A stretch of 64,000 bases of DNA from positions 372,001 through 436,000 of the forward strand of contig NC_018391.1 of the NCBI RefSeq assembly GCF_000208865.1, written 5' to 3'. Source of the DNA: Neospora caninum Liverpool. Lineage: Eukaryota > Apicomplexa > Conoidasida > Eucoccidiorida > Sarcocystidae. The notes under the pieces were generated by a model that did no database searches, was not told the origin of the DNA, and saw nothing but the letters and a program-made list of their open reading frames with translations. This document shows, one piece after another, positions 1 through 13,549 of this stretch; position 1 is the stretch's first letter; every line of letters starts with the position of its first letter. Both the position numbers and the translations under genes were made by a program.

Positions 1-3000
1 AGGGAAAACAGTTTTCTGCTTCGTTCCCAACGAGCACAGGGACAAGTCTTGAACGCTATCGAGAAGGCCCTCGGAGGTGTGACCGAGTCCCCGAAAGAAG
101 GGGAGGCGCAGCAAGTTCCGCTTCTTGTGGTGCTCTTGCGGGTAAGGGGAGAAGTGGGCACCCAAAATGAAGAGGTGAAAGAGAAGGGATCAACACACGC
201 ACGTGTAAAGGAGTGAACACGAATCAACCGGAGGGAAGCAGTGCAGGAGCACAGCCAAAAGGGTCGACGACGTGTTCGTTGTGCGTTCCAGATACCGGTT
301 TGTCCTTCCTTATCTCGTCTCCATGGTGCTGGGCCTTGGTGGTCCCCCCTGCGTCACCGGCTCTTTTGGTTCCACTTTTCTCTCTGTTCCCCCCAGGTGA
401 TTGAGGCTCTTGTATCTACCCGCCCCTTATGGCAGCTGACTCCCTATGGTCTCTCTGGGTCAGCCGCGGCGTCGTCGTTCTTCGCCTCGCCCCGTCCATC
501 TTCCTTTTCGTCGTCGCTAACACCTGTGGCAGTGAGTTGCTTGCTGTCATCCTTCGTAAGCGAGGGCACCCGCCGACTTGCCTTGGCCTCATCGTTTTTC
601 TGTTCGCGTTTTTCTTCCTTCGGCGGGGACACAAAAGACGGAGGCGCCCTGGCGCAGAAAGGCGAGGGACATACGGCAGGGGTCGTGGTTAAGGTGGAGG
701 AGACAGCGAACGGGGACAGAGCGAAGGGGTCTTCCTGTGGAAACAGTGGAAGTGGAAGCGGGCTTTGGTGGCGCCTCGAGTGGTCCACCCTACAGCGTCT
801 CCGCGCTCTGTCTCCTTCCGAGGGTGTCTCCTCGGCAGTTGGAGACACAGCACGCGTGTTGCTGGCCGACTGGTTGGGAGCTGCGGAACCCGTTGAGGAC
901 AACATGGAGACAGAAACACTGGGGAAGAAACAGTCAGGAAAAGACGGGAGGAAACGTGTAGGTTCCTCCCACTTGTGCCTTCAAGTCGCTGCCTGTCTCC
1001 TCTCCGCCGCGGCGGGCACAGCCCCCTACGTGTGCTCAGACCACGTGAGTGGCAACGATGCAGAGGGGAACGAGAAGAACGGAGATGCAGACCAGGTTTC
1101 TTCTCTTTCGAAATCGTCTCCGGTCGCTTCCCCATGCCATCCCTTCGGTGCCAAGATCTTTCATCTCTCGCAACTGAAGGATTTTCTGGACGTCGCCGGC
1201 GAGTGCTTGTACACCGCAGCGGCCTGCTGGGAAATGGAGAGAGCGAAAGGGAAGGATGAAAACGAGGACAGGGAAAAAGAGAGAGAGGACCGAAAGGGAG
1301 AAGCTGGGAAGGAGAGGGAGAAGAGGGAGGGAGCTCTCGATGAAGAGAACATTCGTTTCTCTCACCTTTTGAAGAAGCTGCTCGCCTGGCTCGGTCTCCT
1401 TCATCGCCAGGTCGCCGCCGCCGTCGGAGCAGGCGGCCACACTGAGGCAAGTGAAGGATTTCTTTCTCTCCCCGGCGACTCGGGAGAAGGGGCGACCGGA
1501 GCCTTAGCTGCGGTCGCGCTTCTCGCCGATCTCCGCGATGAAGAAGAAAGAATGTGGGGAGAGAATGCGGAGCGAAAAGACCAAGAGAGGGAGGATGGAA
1601 AGCAAACTGGGGAGCAGACTGGAGGAGAGGAGGAAGAGGAAAACAGAGGCGTCGCCAGTGTGGTTGACTTTGAGAGGACGGCGAAGACGGGGGTGCCCCC
1701 AAAGGGCAAGCAGACGACGGTCCCCATTTCCCCTTCTCTGACAGCAGATAAAGTCGACTTGTGGGACGTGCCGCCGTTACACGTTCTCCGCAGGAAGGCT
1801 GTCGCTGCTGCCGTTGCTGAAGGCATGGATATCGAGTTGTTGGAGTCCCTCGTGGGCCCCTTTGCTTCGCGCTCATTTGCCCGTCTTGTCTCCAATCACG
1901 GACGCCAGGAGAAGAGCGGCGAACAGAGCGAAGGCGAGGGAGCCGAGGAAGAGAAGAAGGTCGACGAGGTCATTGGCGCCGTGGGTTCTCCCTCAGCCAA
2001 GTCCTCAGTTCCTTCGCTCCACACGTCGACAGGCACAGAAGAGGACAGGCAGACAGGACGCGAAGACAAAACGGAGGAATCTGATGCGAGAGGCACCCTT
2101 TCTTCTTCCACGTGCTTTTCGAAACTTCAGTTTTCGCGCGCGTGCATTGTGGAGGCGCTGGTGGACACACTGAGAGAAGGAGAGAGCCAGCTCATCTCTC
2201 TGTCTCTGCGCCTCCACGACGAGGCCCGTCGACATGCGGCTGAAGAGACATCCGCGGCGATCGCCGTTGCGAGTACGACGACCTCCCAAGGAGGCGACAA
2301 AGAAGAAGAATCGTGTCTTTCGTCTGGAAGCGGGAAAGTCATTCTCTCGTCCGATCTCCAGGCGGACATCCTGTTCTTCCTTCAGTCGGTCGTTCCGTTC
2401 CTCTCCCACATCACGCGCCAGCTTTCTGCCCTGAGTGCCTCCTCTCTCTCGCTCTCTTCCCTCTCCGCTCCTCCCCAGAGCAAGACTGCGGGCAAGAAGG
2501 GAGACAAAGAGGCCATGGTCCCTCTCCTCGTTTTCGTCACACCCGTTCTTGAGAGCTTTTTCCTCCGCATCACGTCTTTGTACGGTGACCTGTTCACTCT
2601 CTTAGCCCTGACAGCCAGCCGCAGCCTCGACTCGCCCCTCATCTCTTGTCTCGGAGCTGCACTGGACCCCGGATTTTCGATGGAAGAAACAAGGCGACAA
2701 AGATACGGCGTCCATGACAAATTCGTTGCTGCACTCTGTTCGTCCCTACCCGTGTTCCTCTCTTCCCTGGGCGCCTTCCGTCGCCATTCCCTCGGCGTGG
2801 CTCAGCGGGAAGTGTCTCCTGGGGGCCGCTTCGAAAGCATTGCCGACTGGTTGGGGTCCAACTGCTTTGCCCAGGCCGTAGGGCAAGAGCGAGGAGGCGA
2901 CGAAGACGCGCAGGCAGGTCGGGAGCGCACGGCACGAGGGGCAGACGAAGGATCTAGCAAGAACGATGCAAGAGAGACCCCGGCCGAGGAGGACAGCAGC

Positions 3001-6000
3001 CCGCGAGATTCCGTGCCTGCTTCTCTGGGCACCTCGCCTTTCGCCGCACTCTTCCCGTTCTCTCGCAGCCTGGGCCAAGCCGCCGGGACGCACTCGCAGA
3101 GTGGAGAGAAGAGTTGTCAGTTCCCGACTCCGACTTCGCAGGAAGCCCTCCCCAGTTTAGACACGCCTTTTTGCATGTGGGGCGTCGCTGTCCCCGCGAA
3201 ACTCTCGACAGCGCAGTGGCTCCTCAGAGGTCGAGAACTCGCTCAGGCTGAGGAAGCAGAAGACGACGACGACGCCATTCAGCGACTCCTCACTTCGTTT
3301 TCCCGTCCCTCTGCAAAACCTGGCGATGACACGTCTTCGCCGTCGAAGACGTCCAAACTCGCTTCGTCCACAAAAACCTCCTCACTCCCACCCTCCGCGT
3401 CTTCAGTCTCGTCTTCGGCCTCTCCGTCGACGGCTCTTCCTGCAGACGGCTGTTATCTCCACAGCTCAGCCGCCCGGCTGTGTGTCGCGCTTGCCGCGTT
3501 CACGCTCATCGAACTTGTCGCGGTTTCTGCGTTTTGCTCGGCGTGCACGTCGTTTCTGGAGAAGAAAAAGCTCCCCTCTCTCCCCACGGTGGCCGGCCCC
3601 GTGGCGGTGGCCGCGGGAGGGGGCGCTGGTGGCGCCGGTGCAGTTTTCGCCGCGGGCGTCGCTCTCGTGACAGTCGCGAGGAAGCGCGGACAGGCTTGGA
3701 AAGACTTTTGCTTCAGTGGCCAACTTGTGCGGTGGACGATGCATGCGTTGCTCTACTTGGTGGCCGCGCCTCTGGAGGCTTCTGCTGCGTCGGCCTGCGG
3801 AGCGAGACACGCCCCGAATGTGGGGCAAGGAGAGAGACAGGAAGGAAGGCAGGGGAAGCGGAAAAGGGGTGAAGAAGGAGGGGAAGCAGCGGATGTGGAC
3901 GGCAAGGAGGAGAGACAAGAAGAGAAGGAAGAGGGAGAAGAAACTCTCCTGTGGCAACTGCATCCATTAACATCGATATTATCTGTTAAGGAAGACGACG
4001 ACGGATGCATGCCCCTTTTCGTCGACGGCGCGTCTCCGGATCTAGGTCGAGGCAGAACGCCAGCCAGTGACGCTTCGTCTCCGGCGCTCATGGAAACGGC
4101 TGCAGAGACAAGCTCAACGCCTCTGTCTTCTCCTTCCTCTTTGTCTGCTCTGTATCCTGTGTCTTCCGCACCTCCTCACTCTCCGTCGTCACTCTCGTCC
4201 GCGAAGCAAGGCTCCCCGCCTGCCTCGTCCTCCTCTCCCTCACCCTCGTCGTCTTTCGCTCTCTCTCTACTGGGGGCTCTGGGCGAGGTTCTAGGCCGCA
4301 ACGAAGAGCGAGGCGTGCTTGAGGGCGGCGAGTATGCTTCCCGTCTCGCCGAGGTTATCCGTCTATCTCTGGAAGCTGAAATGGTTGTGCGGGAGTTAGC
4401 TGGTGGAGCCGGGAGCTCGCAGCTTGACGGCCTTCCGGGCTTCTCTGCCGCTTCACCGCTGTCGGGGGCCGGGGTTTCTGGCGCGGGAGGCGGAGCGAGC
4501 GGAGGGGCGAACAAGATCAATGCGGGAGCGCTTCTGCTCATGGGGGAAGGGAAAGTGAAGAAAGGCGAAAGAGGCGAGAGAGCCGCCCGGGCGGCGTCGG
4601 CGGCTCCTGCCGCGATTGCTATGCTTCCGGAATGGTTGACACCGGCTTATAGACAGGAGGAAGAACTTCCGTGGGAGAAAAAAATCGAAGAAATATGGAT
4701 CAAGGGAAACGCACAAACAATGGCATACACTGTAAGTCAAAAACACAGGCTGCACCAGAAACCATCTGCTTAATGCGTTCTCAATGAACGGCTCCTTTTA
4801 GAGAGCGATATTTACATCTATGTAGGGGGAATGTCGTTGATGGATCGAAAGAACAACCCCAGATAATAGATCTGCAGAGTCAGGCACAAATCGGTGTCGA
4901 CAAGAAATGAACACCAAACCATATGCGGTCCAAACATATATATATATATATATATATATATGAGGCTGTATCTCTGGTGTACCGAAATGTGAATGAATCT
5001 GTGGGAGGCCGAGTCGAATTCAGAAAATACGCAGTGTGGTGTTTGTGGTGAACTTAACCGTGCCTCTGTACAAGCATATTTTTATTTGCCTCTGCTCAGT
5101 TGAAGCTTGGAGGGTGTTCCTGGAGGAACGGTGACTGGGAGCAAGGAGACGGAGTCGATCTGTTTTCTGCATGTTTTCACCCGTCTGTTCCCTCTCAGTG
5201 TCCATCTTGCCTTTCTCTTCCTGTCTCTGTGGATGTTTCCTCTGCGCGCTTTCGTGTGTTACTACTTCTCTCCGACATCAGGCCCCGCCCCCCACAAGCA
5301 TCCTGGGAGACGTGGACTCCGAACGCAGCCGGCGAAGGCAGCTGCCCGGCCTCGAGCTCTATCTCCCCCCTGGCATGTGTACGTCGTCTCTCCCGCTCGC
5401 TGCTTTGCAAGTGGCTCTGCGGTCCATCCGCCCGTCACCGATTCGTGGTTTTGAACGCGAAATGCTTGTTCTCGCGGCTTCGAGTTCTGTTTCTTCTCTC
5501 CCGAGTCGTCCTGACGCGGACGCCGCGCGGGCGGCGGTGCGCGAGGCGCTGACGGTGCGGCAAGAGAGCGAAGGCGAGGTCGGGGCGGAAGAGAAACGAA
5601 GGGAGGACGGAGAGCGCGGAGCTGCGATGCGGAATCCCCGGATCGAGATGGCAGGGACTCGACTCGCCCCGTTTGCCACAATGTCGGGGAGCAGTGCCTT
5701 CCTGGTTGTTCCTCTCGCTGCTCGTCTCCTTCAGCTGCATCTCTGCGCGACCTCTCAATGCCAGAGTGATTCGTCTCTGTCTCCCGCTTGCTCCGCCGAG
5801 AACGGGCCAGGGGAGGGAGTGCAAATACGCGGCGAAGACAAGGCGACAGATTTTGCAGAGGAAGAAGACGGAGAGGTGAACCAGCCGAAGCCAGGCAATG
5901 ACGCAGCTTCCATCTGCTGCACCAGCACGCTCTCGTCTGTCTGCTGGGTCGCAAGTGAAGTGCCAGACAGGCTTGGAGACTTGGCCCACTCAATTGCCTG

Positions 6001-9000
6001 CTGCTACTTCCTTGTTTATGGCCAGCCAGTGCTTCCTCGCCCCACTTCCCCACTGGACAAACTGGTTCTGAAAACCACTAAGGAACAAACCAGAAGCAAT
6101 TTCATCGAAATCTCTCTCCCAGCAGCAATTCTCGGGGTCTATATTCACCGCGCGGTGCAAAAATGCGGTCCCTGGGCCACCGAACTTCAGTCCAAGGAAA
6201 CGGTGAGGAGGGATGAAAAGAGCAGAGATGCTTGCAGCACGAGGTTGTGGTGATCCTTCTGCTTGGTCTCCTTTCTGTTTTCCTCTTTGTGGCGTACATC
6301 TCCTCCTGTCTTCACCGCGGTTTACACGTTCAAGGGTCTGTACACAGCTCGACAATACGTGGTCGTTTATCATGTGATTCGCACCTTCCGCCGTCCCGGT
6401 TGCAAGCTTTCCTCTTTTTCCGTCTCTCGCTCTATCCGAGTTCCGTCGTGTTTTTTCTGTCTGGTGAGACGGGCTGTTAACGCTTCCCGACTCCTTTTGG
6501 ACCTGGAAGCAGTGCATTTTTTCACCAGGTTGCACACGAGCTCGCACACCGCTGCTCTCACGGTTTGCTCATGGACCTGACCTGGTTTCCGTCTTTTCTT
6601 CACTGTTCGGCCTTTCCTTGCCTTCGTCTATTGCCCTTCCTCTCTTTTCCTCTTCCTCTCTTCTTTTTTCCATTCCTGTGTCCCTCGGCGCTTGCCTCTT
6701 CCTTGCCTTTGTTTCTACCTGTAAATTTCGGTCGTCGTGTCACTGTTATCTGTCTTCTGCTGTCTCTTCGTCCTTCTGCCTTCCTTTCTGTTCCTCTTGC
6801 TCTTCCATATTTCTTCCGTTCCTTTTGCTTCTTGCTTTCTCCTTTAGGAGCTCTCAGTTTCGACATTCTTGTTCCCGTCTCGAGAGACCCGCGAATTCGG
6901 ACGCAGTGTGGTGGCGGTCGCAGACGCTCTCGTCTTCAACTCTTCTAGTCCACCCGACGTCTCCCTTCCCCCCTGTCTTCCTTCTATTCTTCATCTCCCG
7001 GATTCACTTCACAGGCCGCCGCCGTCGCCGTACCCGCCCGGTCTGTCGTTCTCTCTCTTCTGGGCCTACACCGGAGATCCGCTTGTGCTGCCTCATTTTC
7101 TGCGCCTCTTCCTCCTGCTCGTCGTTCAGCACTTCCAGCTCCAGCAAAGCGTCCAAGTCCCCATTCCCATGCAACACCTGCTTCAACAGCAAACCGATAT
7201 GCTTTCTTCGTCTCCGTTCGCTTCGCTGTCGGCCACGCTTGCGCGTCTCTTCCCCCTCCCTTCCGTGCGTTCCCTGTGTAACCTCCAGAGCATGGACGAC
7301 ACCGTAGCGCGCTCTGAAGACCCTTCCCCCTCAGAGAACGAAGACCAGGAAAGAGAAGGGGAAGAAATCGAGATGGGCGAGGAGAGACTAGGAGGCAGCC
7401 GATCTGTTGTGACTTCGGGAAACTGTGGTGCGGCCAGCAGACTTTCAGAAAATGACAATGTGGCCCTCGACGAACAGGCGGCGTCGACCTGGCAGAAGAT
7501 GTCAGCCATTAGGGAAAAGATCAGTCAAAGCAGAAGAACCCTAGGAGCCGCATCAGCCACCGTAGCTGCTGCTGAGAGTGTGCTCCTCGGCTGCATCCAA
7601 GGGGAAGACTGTAAGACACTCATCGCGAGAGAAACCGAAGGACGAGAGCAAGGCGTGCTTTGTGGCGGGAAGCGCGCGGGGCATGAGATTGAGGAAGAAG
7701 ATGAGGAACTCGAAGTTCTGCGAAAGGCGAGCTTCGAAGGGACGCGGATCTACATTAAACTCGACAAGAAAGGGAATCAGCTCTCGATTGCTCCTCTGAC
7801 TTCCTTTTCTGCCTACGAACAGATGATCTATCAGCTTGAACTGTACCAGCTTCTCCTTCTCCTCCATATGCTTCCCATTTCGAAGCAACAGTATCTGATC
7901 AACACGTATCTGGCTGACGCAGGCGAACGCGAATCGACTCGGGCCGCCCTGATCTCGTGCATCACCCCTGCGCCTTCTTCGCTATCGTCTTTTGTGGCAA
8001 CGCGCCTCTTCCCGTCTTCTCCCTCGTCGGCACTGAGTGGCGAGTCACCACCGCGTCTGTCCCTCCCCTCTCTGCAGTCTCTCTCCCGGCGATTGGCGCG
8101 GTCGGCTATAGAGGCGTTGGAGAGGAAGCCTGTTCACGCCATATCTCCTAGTCTCCGTGGTTTTTCCCTCCACCTTCTCCAGCTCCTGCAGCAGGCCCAG
8201 AGGACGGCAGCGAGCGAGCCGGAGGCTTTGGAGCGTGCGGGTTTCGCTATCCGAGCCGCCGCGTGTGCGCCGCACAACCCCACACTGTGGATGGCTGTGG
8301 GGTCTCTCCTCCTCGAGCTGCTGCTTCTCCTTCTCGACAAGTACTGTGCGGCAGGGCGAGGAGACAGTGGTGGCGGGCTCCACGGTAGGGAAGACGAGGA
8401 AACGGCCCGGTGGGCCAGGAAAATATTCTCGGCTTTCCAATCAAACGGCCAGGTACCACCCACGGCAGGAGGGAGCGTCTGTGACTCTCTCCTCTCGCGA
8501 CCTGGCAGCAGTCCAAGCCCCGGTTTTGGGTTGCTCAGAGGTGCCGGAGGAATCGGAGGCGGCACGAACTTCTCGCCCGCGCCCTACACGTCGCGAGTGG
8601 GAGGGAAGAAAGGAGACAGGGGCGCTGGGCGGGCCGTGTCTGCTGGAGAAGGGGAACGCATGCTCTCTTCTTCTCTGGTCACTGCCGCCTCCATTGCGGC
8701 TCTGTGGAACCAAGTGGGGTGCGTCGGGGACCGGGCGGCGCCCAATGAAGAAACACTCCTCCAAATCTTTGCACACACGGCTCTCGTCATAAACGTATGT
8801 GGGGAAATCTGGTTAGCTGCTCTGCGCCGCTTCTGTCCGCACGTATGTGTGGAGCCGCATCTCACGGGCAGCAACGCCAGACGGGTCGGAGAGGGAGAAG
8901 ACGAGGCACAGCGAGAGGCGAAAAGAATGAAGAGAGGAGAGGACGAGGATTCTGAGGCGAGAGGCCGTGATGCGTCACTTGAGGGAATCTGGGAACGAAT

Positions 9001-12000
9001 GAATGTAAAGAAACTATCCGAAGCATGGTGGATACAGATGTGTCGCAGTGGAAAGAAAATCGAAGATCCGTGTGATCTGCAATGGCGGTACCTCAGCACC
9101 CGTCTGGACGTCCTTCTTCTTCTCGTCCTACTCTGGAAGCAATTCCGGCGCTCTTCTTTCTCGTTCGCAGAGTCTCCTGCATGTGCAGGTGGAACGACAG
9201 CGCACCCGACCGTGCACGTAGTAGAGCGACACCGGATGCGCTGGATGTCCGTGAATGCGGCGAATGAGGCGCTTTTTGCAAAGGCTAACTTGGGAGGCAG
9301 GGGCGAAGGGTTGACTCCACGACAGAAAGAGATTCTTGACTTGTGCGGTGCTCCTCCAGTCGAGAAAGAGAGGAGCCCCGCTGATTCCCTTGCCTCGTCG
9401 GCCTCCTCGCAGAGCCAGGGACCCGTTGAAAACATCACAGAGAAGGTGATACAGTCAAGCCTGCTTACCTTTGCTGCCAAACACCCTTCGTCGGTCTTGC
9501 AGCAGCCCGACAACGAAGAAGACGTGCGAGAGGCAAGGGTGACGAAGGGCTCTATCGAGGACGTCCAGCAACTCAGAAATTTCATTCTGGAGGTTAGCAC
9601 TCTCCTCCGTTTCGTCTTTGATCCTTCCAAACTGCCGCTGGTGGCCTCCCCCCCATTCGGTTTGGAAGACGGAGAAGAGACACCAGATGGAAAAGCTGGG
9701 GAGAACGGTATCTGGAATTGGGCTCTCGCAGCTTCTCTCAACAGATGCAAATCTTGGGTAGAGGCGGAGACATTCCTTTGGCACCTGCCTTTGATGCGCT
9801 CCAAGTGGCTTGCGCGCCTCGCTCTGTGGAGTGTCTGTCTCCCAGAGGAGCGCGGGAGGGCCAAGAGAGAAGAGGCAGTTGGCGGTTGTCCCCAAGAGCT
9901 CGTCACTCCTTCGGGCGCTGTCGCCTCATTCTCTCCTTCGGACGTGGCCGCTCTGGCGCGCGCCGTTGGGCTCGAGGCCGCGCGTGCCATTGAACTTCCT
10001 CGAGGTGAAGCGGGCGACCAGGAGAAGCAACACAGGAGAGAGCAAGACGTACGCGTTTGTGAGGCCACTTCCTCGGATTCGGCTTCTTTAGATGGGGGAC
10101 GGGCGAGAGGCACAACAGAGGATGCAAATACGCCTTTCTTCTCGAGTGCATTATTCAGCTCTGCGTTGTGTGACGCCGTCGACGCATTGATGATCTCCTG
10201 CATTCAAGCTTTCGGCGCTGAAGCAATGCTTGATCCAGCTGCGACAGAAAAGGGGGACGAGAAGAAGGACAACATACAAAGCAAGGGTAACCGTCCTCAA
10301 GAAAGAGGCCAGCCTCAGTTGTGTCTGAACAACACAGGGAAAGGGGCAGTCTGTTCGGGAGAGACCGCAGAGAGCGATGATGCCTCGCTGCTGGCCTCTC
10401 CAAAGGGCTCTAGCAAGAAGAAGGAAGATGACGAGGGGAAACAGGGAGAAAAAGAAATGGGTGGCTGTGCTGCGTCTGTGGCCTCGGCTAGGGTGCAAGA
10501 CGATGTTCGTTTTGTCTCATCTCGCCTGTCTCTGTCGCTCTTCTACGCATGCCTTGGAGATATGGAGGAGCTTGTCGAGGCGGACGGCGACGTGCTGCCT
10601 CTCGCGATGCCTCTCTACCACCTTCATTCTCTTCGTTTGAAGATTCTGATGCTCTCTCGTGGAGCCTTGTGGCGTCTGGCCGCCCTCTTCCCCTGGCGGA
10701 GTGCCTCCGCCGGTGGTTCCGATAAGTCACAAGACAAAAATGGCCAGAAAGACAGTAAGGTGTCTGTGGGGCTTAATGTGCCGGACAATGGTGTGGAAGT
10801 GGAAGAAGAGACATCCAACGAGGAGGGAAGCCGTCCACTTTCTCCTTGCTCGATACGCCAAAAACGAGATGACCTTCTTCGCCGCTGGCTAACTGGCGCC
10901 ATGGAGGACAACGTCCGATGGGAGTACGGGCGGTTAAGGCGACAGGGCGCCTCTGGGCTCTGCTGCGGGGTCACAATCTCGAAGGAGAGATCTGATAGCA
11001 TGGAGAAGACGCGAAACGAGGAGAGAGAGGCTGACGAAGAAGAACTGAAAGTTTTAGGATCTTTCCGATGTCCTGCGGATGTCGTCGCTGACTGCATTGA
11101 AGCGCTTCAGTATCTCGCGCTTAAAAGGTAAGATAGACGAAAGTCAGGGGCGAAAAAGAAAGAGAATAACAATTTTTTTCTGTCTGTTGCTTGCTGTTTG
11201 TCTTCGCTCCAGTCTCCTCCTTTTTCGTTTTGTCTCATTATCAGTTTCTCCTCTTTGGCGGTCTCTTCGTCTATCTTTGTCGTGTCTCTCAGCCTTTTTG
11301 TGCGCCTCTTTCTGTCTCTCCGTCTATCTCGGACTTCCGGTCTTTCACTTGTTTCTGGCCGCGTCACTCTTTTTGACCCCCCCTGACTGTCGACGTCTCG
11401 TGTCGCCCTCTCGCTTCCTTGCTTTCTCTCGCTCAGCCGTCAAGCGGGTTTATGGACGTCCATTCCTCGTCTTCTGCTGGTGAATGCCAGTCTGACATCT
11501 GGGCACCCCACTCTCGCGCTGCGTCATCTGCGCCAGCTGTTTTCGCGTGGAGCGACAAAACTCTTGCCCCCCGATGCGTGGCTAAGCAATCACTACCAGG
11601 CACTGAAGCAAAGGAGACCGGCGTATGAGAGATCGAAATTCCGCCTTTTCCACGCGACTGTCGACACTGCCGTTCTCCTCGCCCAAGCTGTCCTGCAGCG
11701 TACAGAGAAAACGAAAGAAGAGCAACTTCTTGCGATTCGTAGAGAAGATGCAGGAGGGACCCAAGACCACGAGGAAACGAAGCAAAACGATCCCGTGATA
11801 GCGTCTCCTGGCGGCGAGGACGAGAGAGATGAGAAGAGACAGTCAATCCCGAAAGAGGTCGCTGGAGAGGGGTGGATTTTTGGTGGTTTGGAGAAAGTGG
11901 AGCATCTAGACGACTTAGTTCAAGGTGTGAAGTTTTTGGTCGAGCAGCTGGAGCTACAGCTTAAGTTGCTTCGTAGGCTGCAGCTGAACGAGCTAGGAAC

Positions 12001-13549
12001 GTACCTCCAACTCGCGTACTTCCAGGACCCGTCACCTCAAAATACCAACCCTGGGACACCGTTTCACACTCTGCAGACTCAAATTGCTCAGCTGTGTCAG
12101 TCTCCGAATGCGGGCGGACTTGTTGCGGAGGGCCGAGGGGAGAAGGGGACAGGAGGAAGTAGCAGCGGCGCCAGCACAAGCGGGGACCGCGCAAGTGTAC
12201 AGGGCGCTGCGAACTTCTTGCTGCTAATGAACAGCTTGTTGGGAAGTGGTGGAGCAGGAGGTCAGACAGGAGTGCAGGGAACAACAACAGATGAAGATGG
12301 CCAGCAGGCGAACAAGCGGATGCAGAGAGAAATCGTGAAGGTTCTGCTCAAAGGCACGATCGACGTTTTCGAATATCTCGTCACGTACTGTCCAGACGTC
12401 CTAGATATGCGGGAAATGCACCGCGCGATCACGCAGCTTTTCCCTGAAGTAGGTGTACCTGCAGTCGAACCACAAAACACATATGTGGCGACAACGGCGA
12501 GCTTAGATGGCCGCCTTCTTCGGCTTCTCAGGGATGCGGTGACGTGCGTGAGACACGCGTCTCCCGGCCCCGCGTCGGACCTCCTGAGGCAACTGAAACA
12601 ACTTATTCGGGAGAAGGCAGCAGAGGACAAGAAGGTGGAAGCGGGAGAGGAAGTCGATATGGGTGCTTCATTGCCGTCCATGGAGGCTACCCTGCAAAAT
12701 GAGAATGCGGTCGAAACAGGAGTCGCGCATGCCCCAGACGACAATGAGGATGATGGAGTCATAGAACAGTTCATTGAGAAACTGGAGGACATCTTCGTCT
12801 CTGCTTGCCGAAAGCTGCTTTACTACAATCCTCCCTCTCCTTCCTCCGAGGATTCGGCCGCGTCGTTGTCTTCTTCAGAAGGCGCACAAACGCAGGTCGC
12901 TCCGCCTGCAGTCGCTGTGATGCGCCTCAGTCTAGGCTTGCCCGTTCAATGTGGCATGGAGGTCCAGGAGATTGAGAAAGTCACGGAGGCCTTGCTTGCG
13001 TATGCGAAAGCAACGCGAGCTGGGGCTCCTTCCATCGAGCTTTTCCTTAAATCGGGCCGCGTTACAGCAATGCCTAGTGGGCGAGGAGGAAAAGGGCATG
13101 GAAGCTCGGCGGCGCATGGCGCGGGGGGAGGAGAAACTGGAAGAAAAGAGAGAGGAAGAGGCGGACGTGGGGGGGGCGGTGGTGCAGCACAAGCACGCGG
13201 CGCTGCTAGCGGAGGAAATGGAAACGCAGAGGCAGCCATCAAAGCAGAAGGGTCGGGCTCTAAGGCCCATGCGGAGACCCTTTCGCCGTCACCTCAGGGT
13301 CCAAATCGGGCTGGGAGTTGTGGAGAGGGTGCAGGAGGCAAGGAACGAGGCGCAGGAGGGGAGAAGAAGAGGAGAAAGAATGAAGAGACAGGGGAAGGAG
13401 GGCTGCACAAGACGCCGCGAACAGAGTCAGTTAACAAGCCTGTCGGAGAAGCTGCTGACGTCGCCGTCAAAAGCATTCCAAGCAGTCCAGTCCCGTATGT
13501 CGACTGTGCCATCGACGTGGAAGGAAAAGAACTGCATCACACAGGATGA
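1..13549 (+). CDS. Very large hypothetical protein, C-terminal ~3,930 residues (5' end outside window)
   Basis: I see five exons that join in a single frame: 1-141, 397-4731, 5282-6202, 6848-11127 and 11437-13549 (stop). Each junction is GT-AG with matching phase (0, 0, 0, 2); donors read GTAAGG, GTAAGT, GTGAGG and GTAAGA, and acceptors follow pyrimidine tracts. The first exon is open from base 1, so the start lies upstream. The product exceeds 3,929 aa. It alternates leucine-rich, probably alpha-helical blocks (for example around 7780-7910, 8290-8340 and 12340-12440) with Glu/Lys/Arg-rich or Ser/Pro-rich low-complexity inserts typical of coccidian proteins. The last ~180 residues are Gly/Arg/Lys-rich (13080-13400) and could bind nucleic acid, which is inference. 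I recognise no catalytic motif or named domain. The helical-repeat character would suit a large scaffold protein, but I assign no function. Long opposite-strand ORFs here are shadows. Confidence 0.8.
4935..4961. repeat. (TA)n microsatellite in intron
   Basis: An uninterrupted run of TA dinucleotides lies in the 550-bp intron between exons 2 and 3 of the large gene. It is useful as a polymorphic marker; no function is implied. Confidence 0.9.

Noticed and set aside
689..1876. 395-codon minus-strand open frame, Arg/Pro-rich
   Set aside because: Shadow of exon 2 of the large gene; no splice logic and strongly skewed composition.
8584..10203. 539-codon open frame on the minus strand
   Set aside because: Lies wholly antisense to an exon of the large plus-strand gene and is Ser/Arg-rich as expected of a shadow frame in GC-rich coding DNA.
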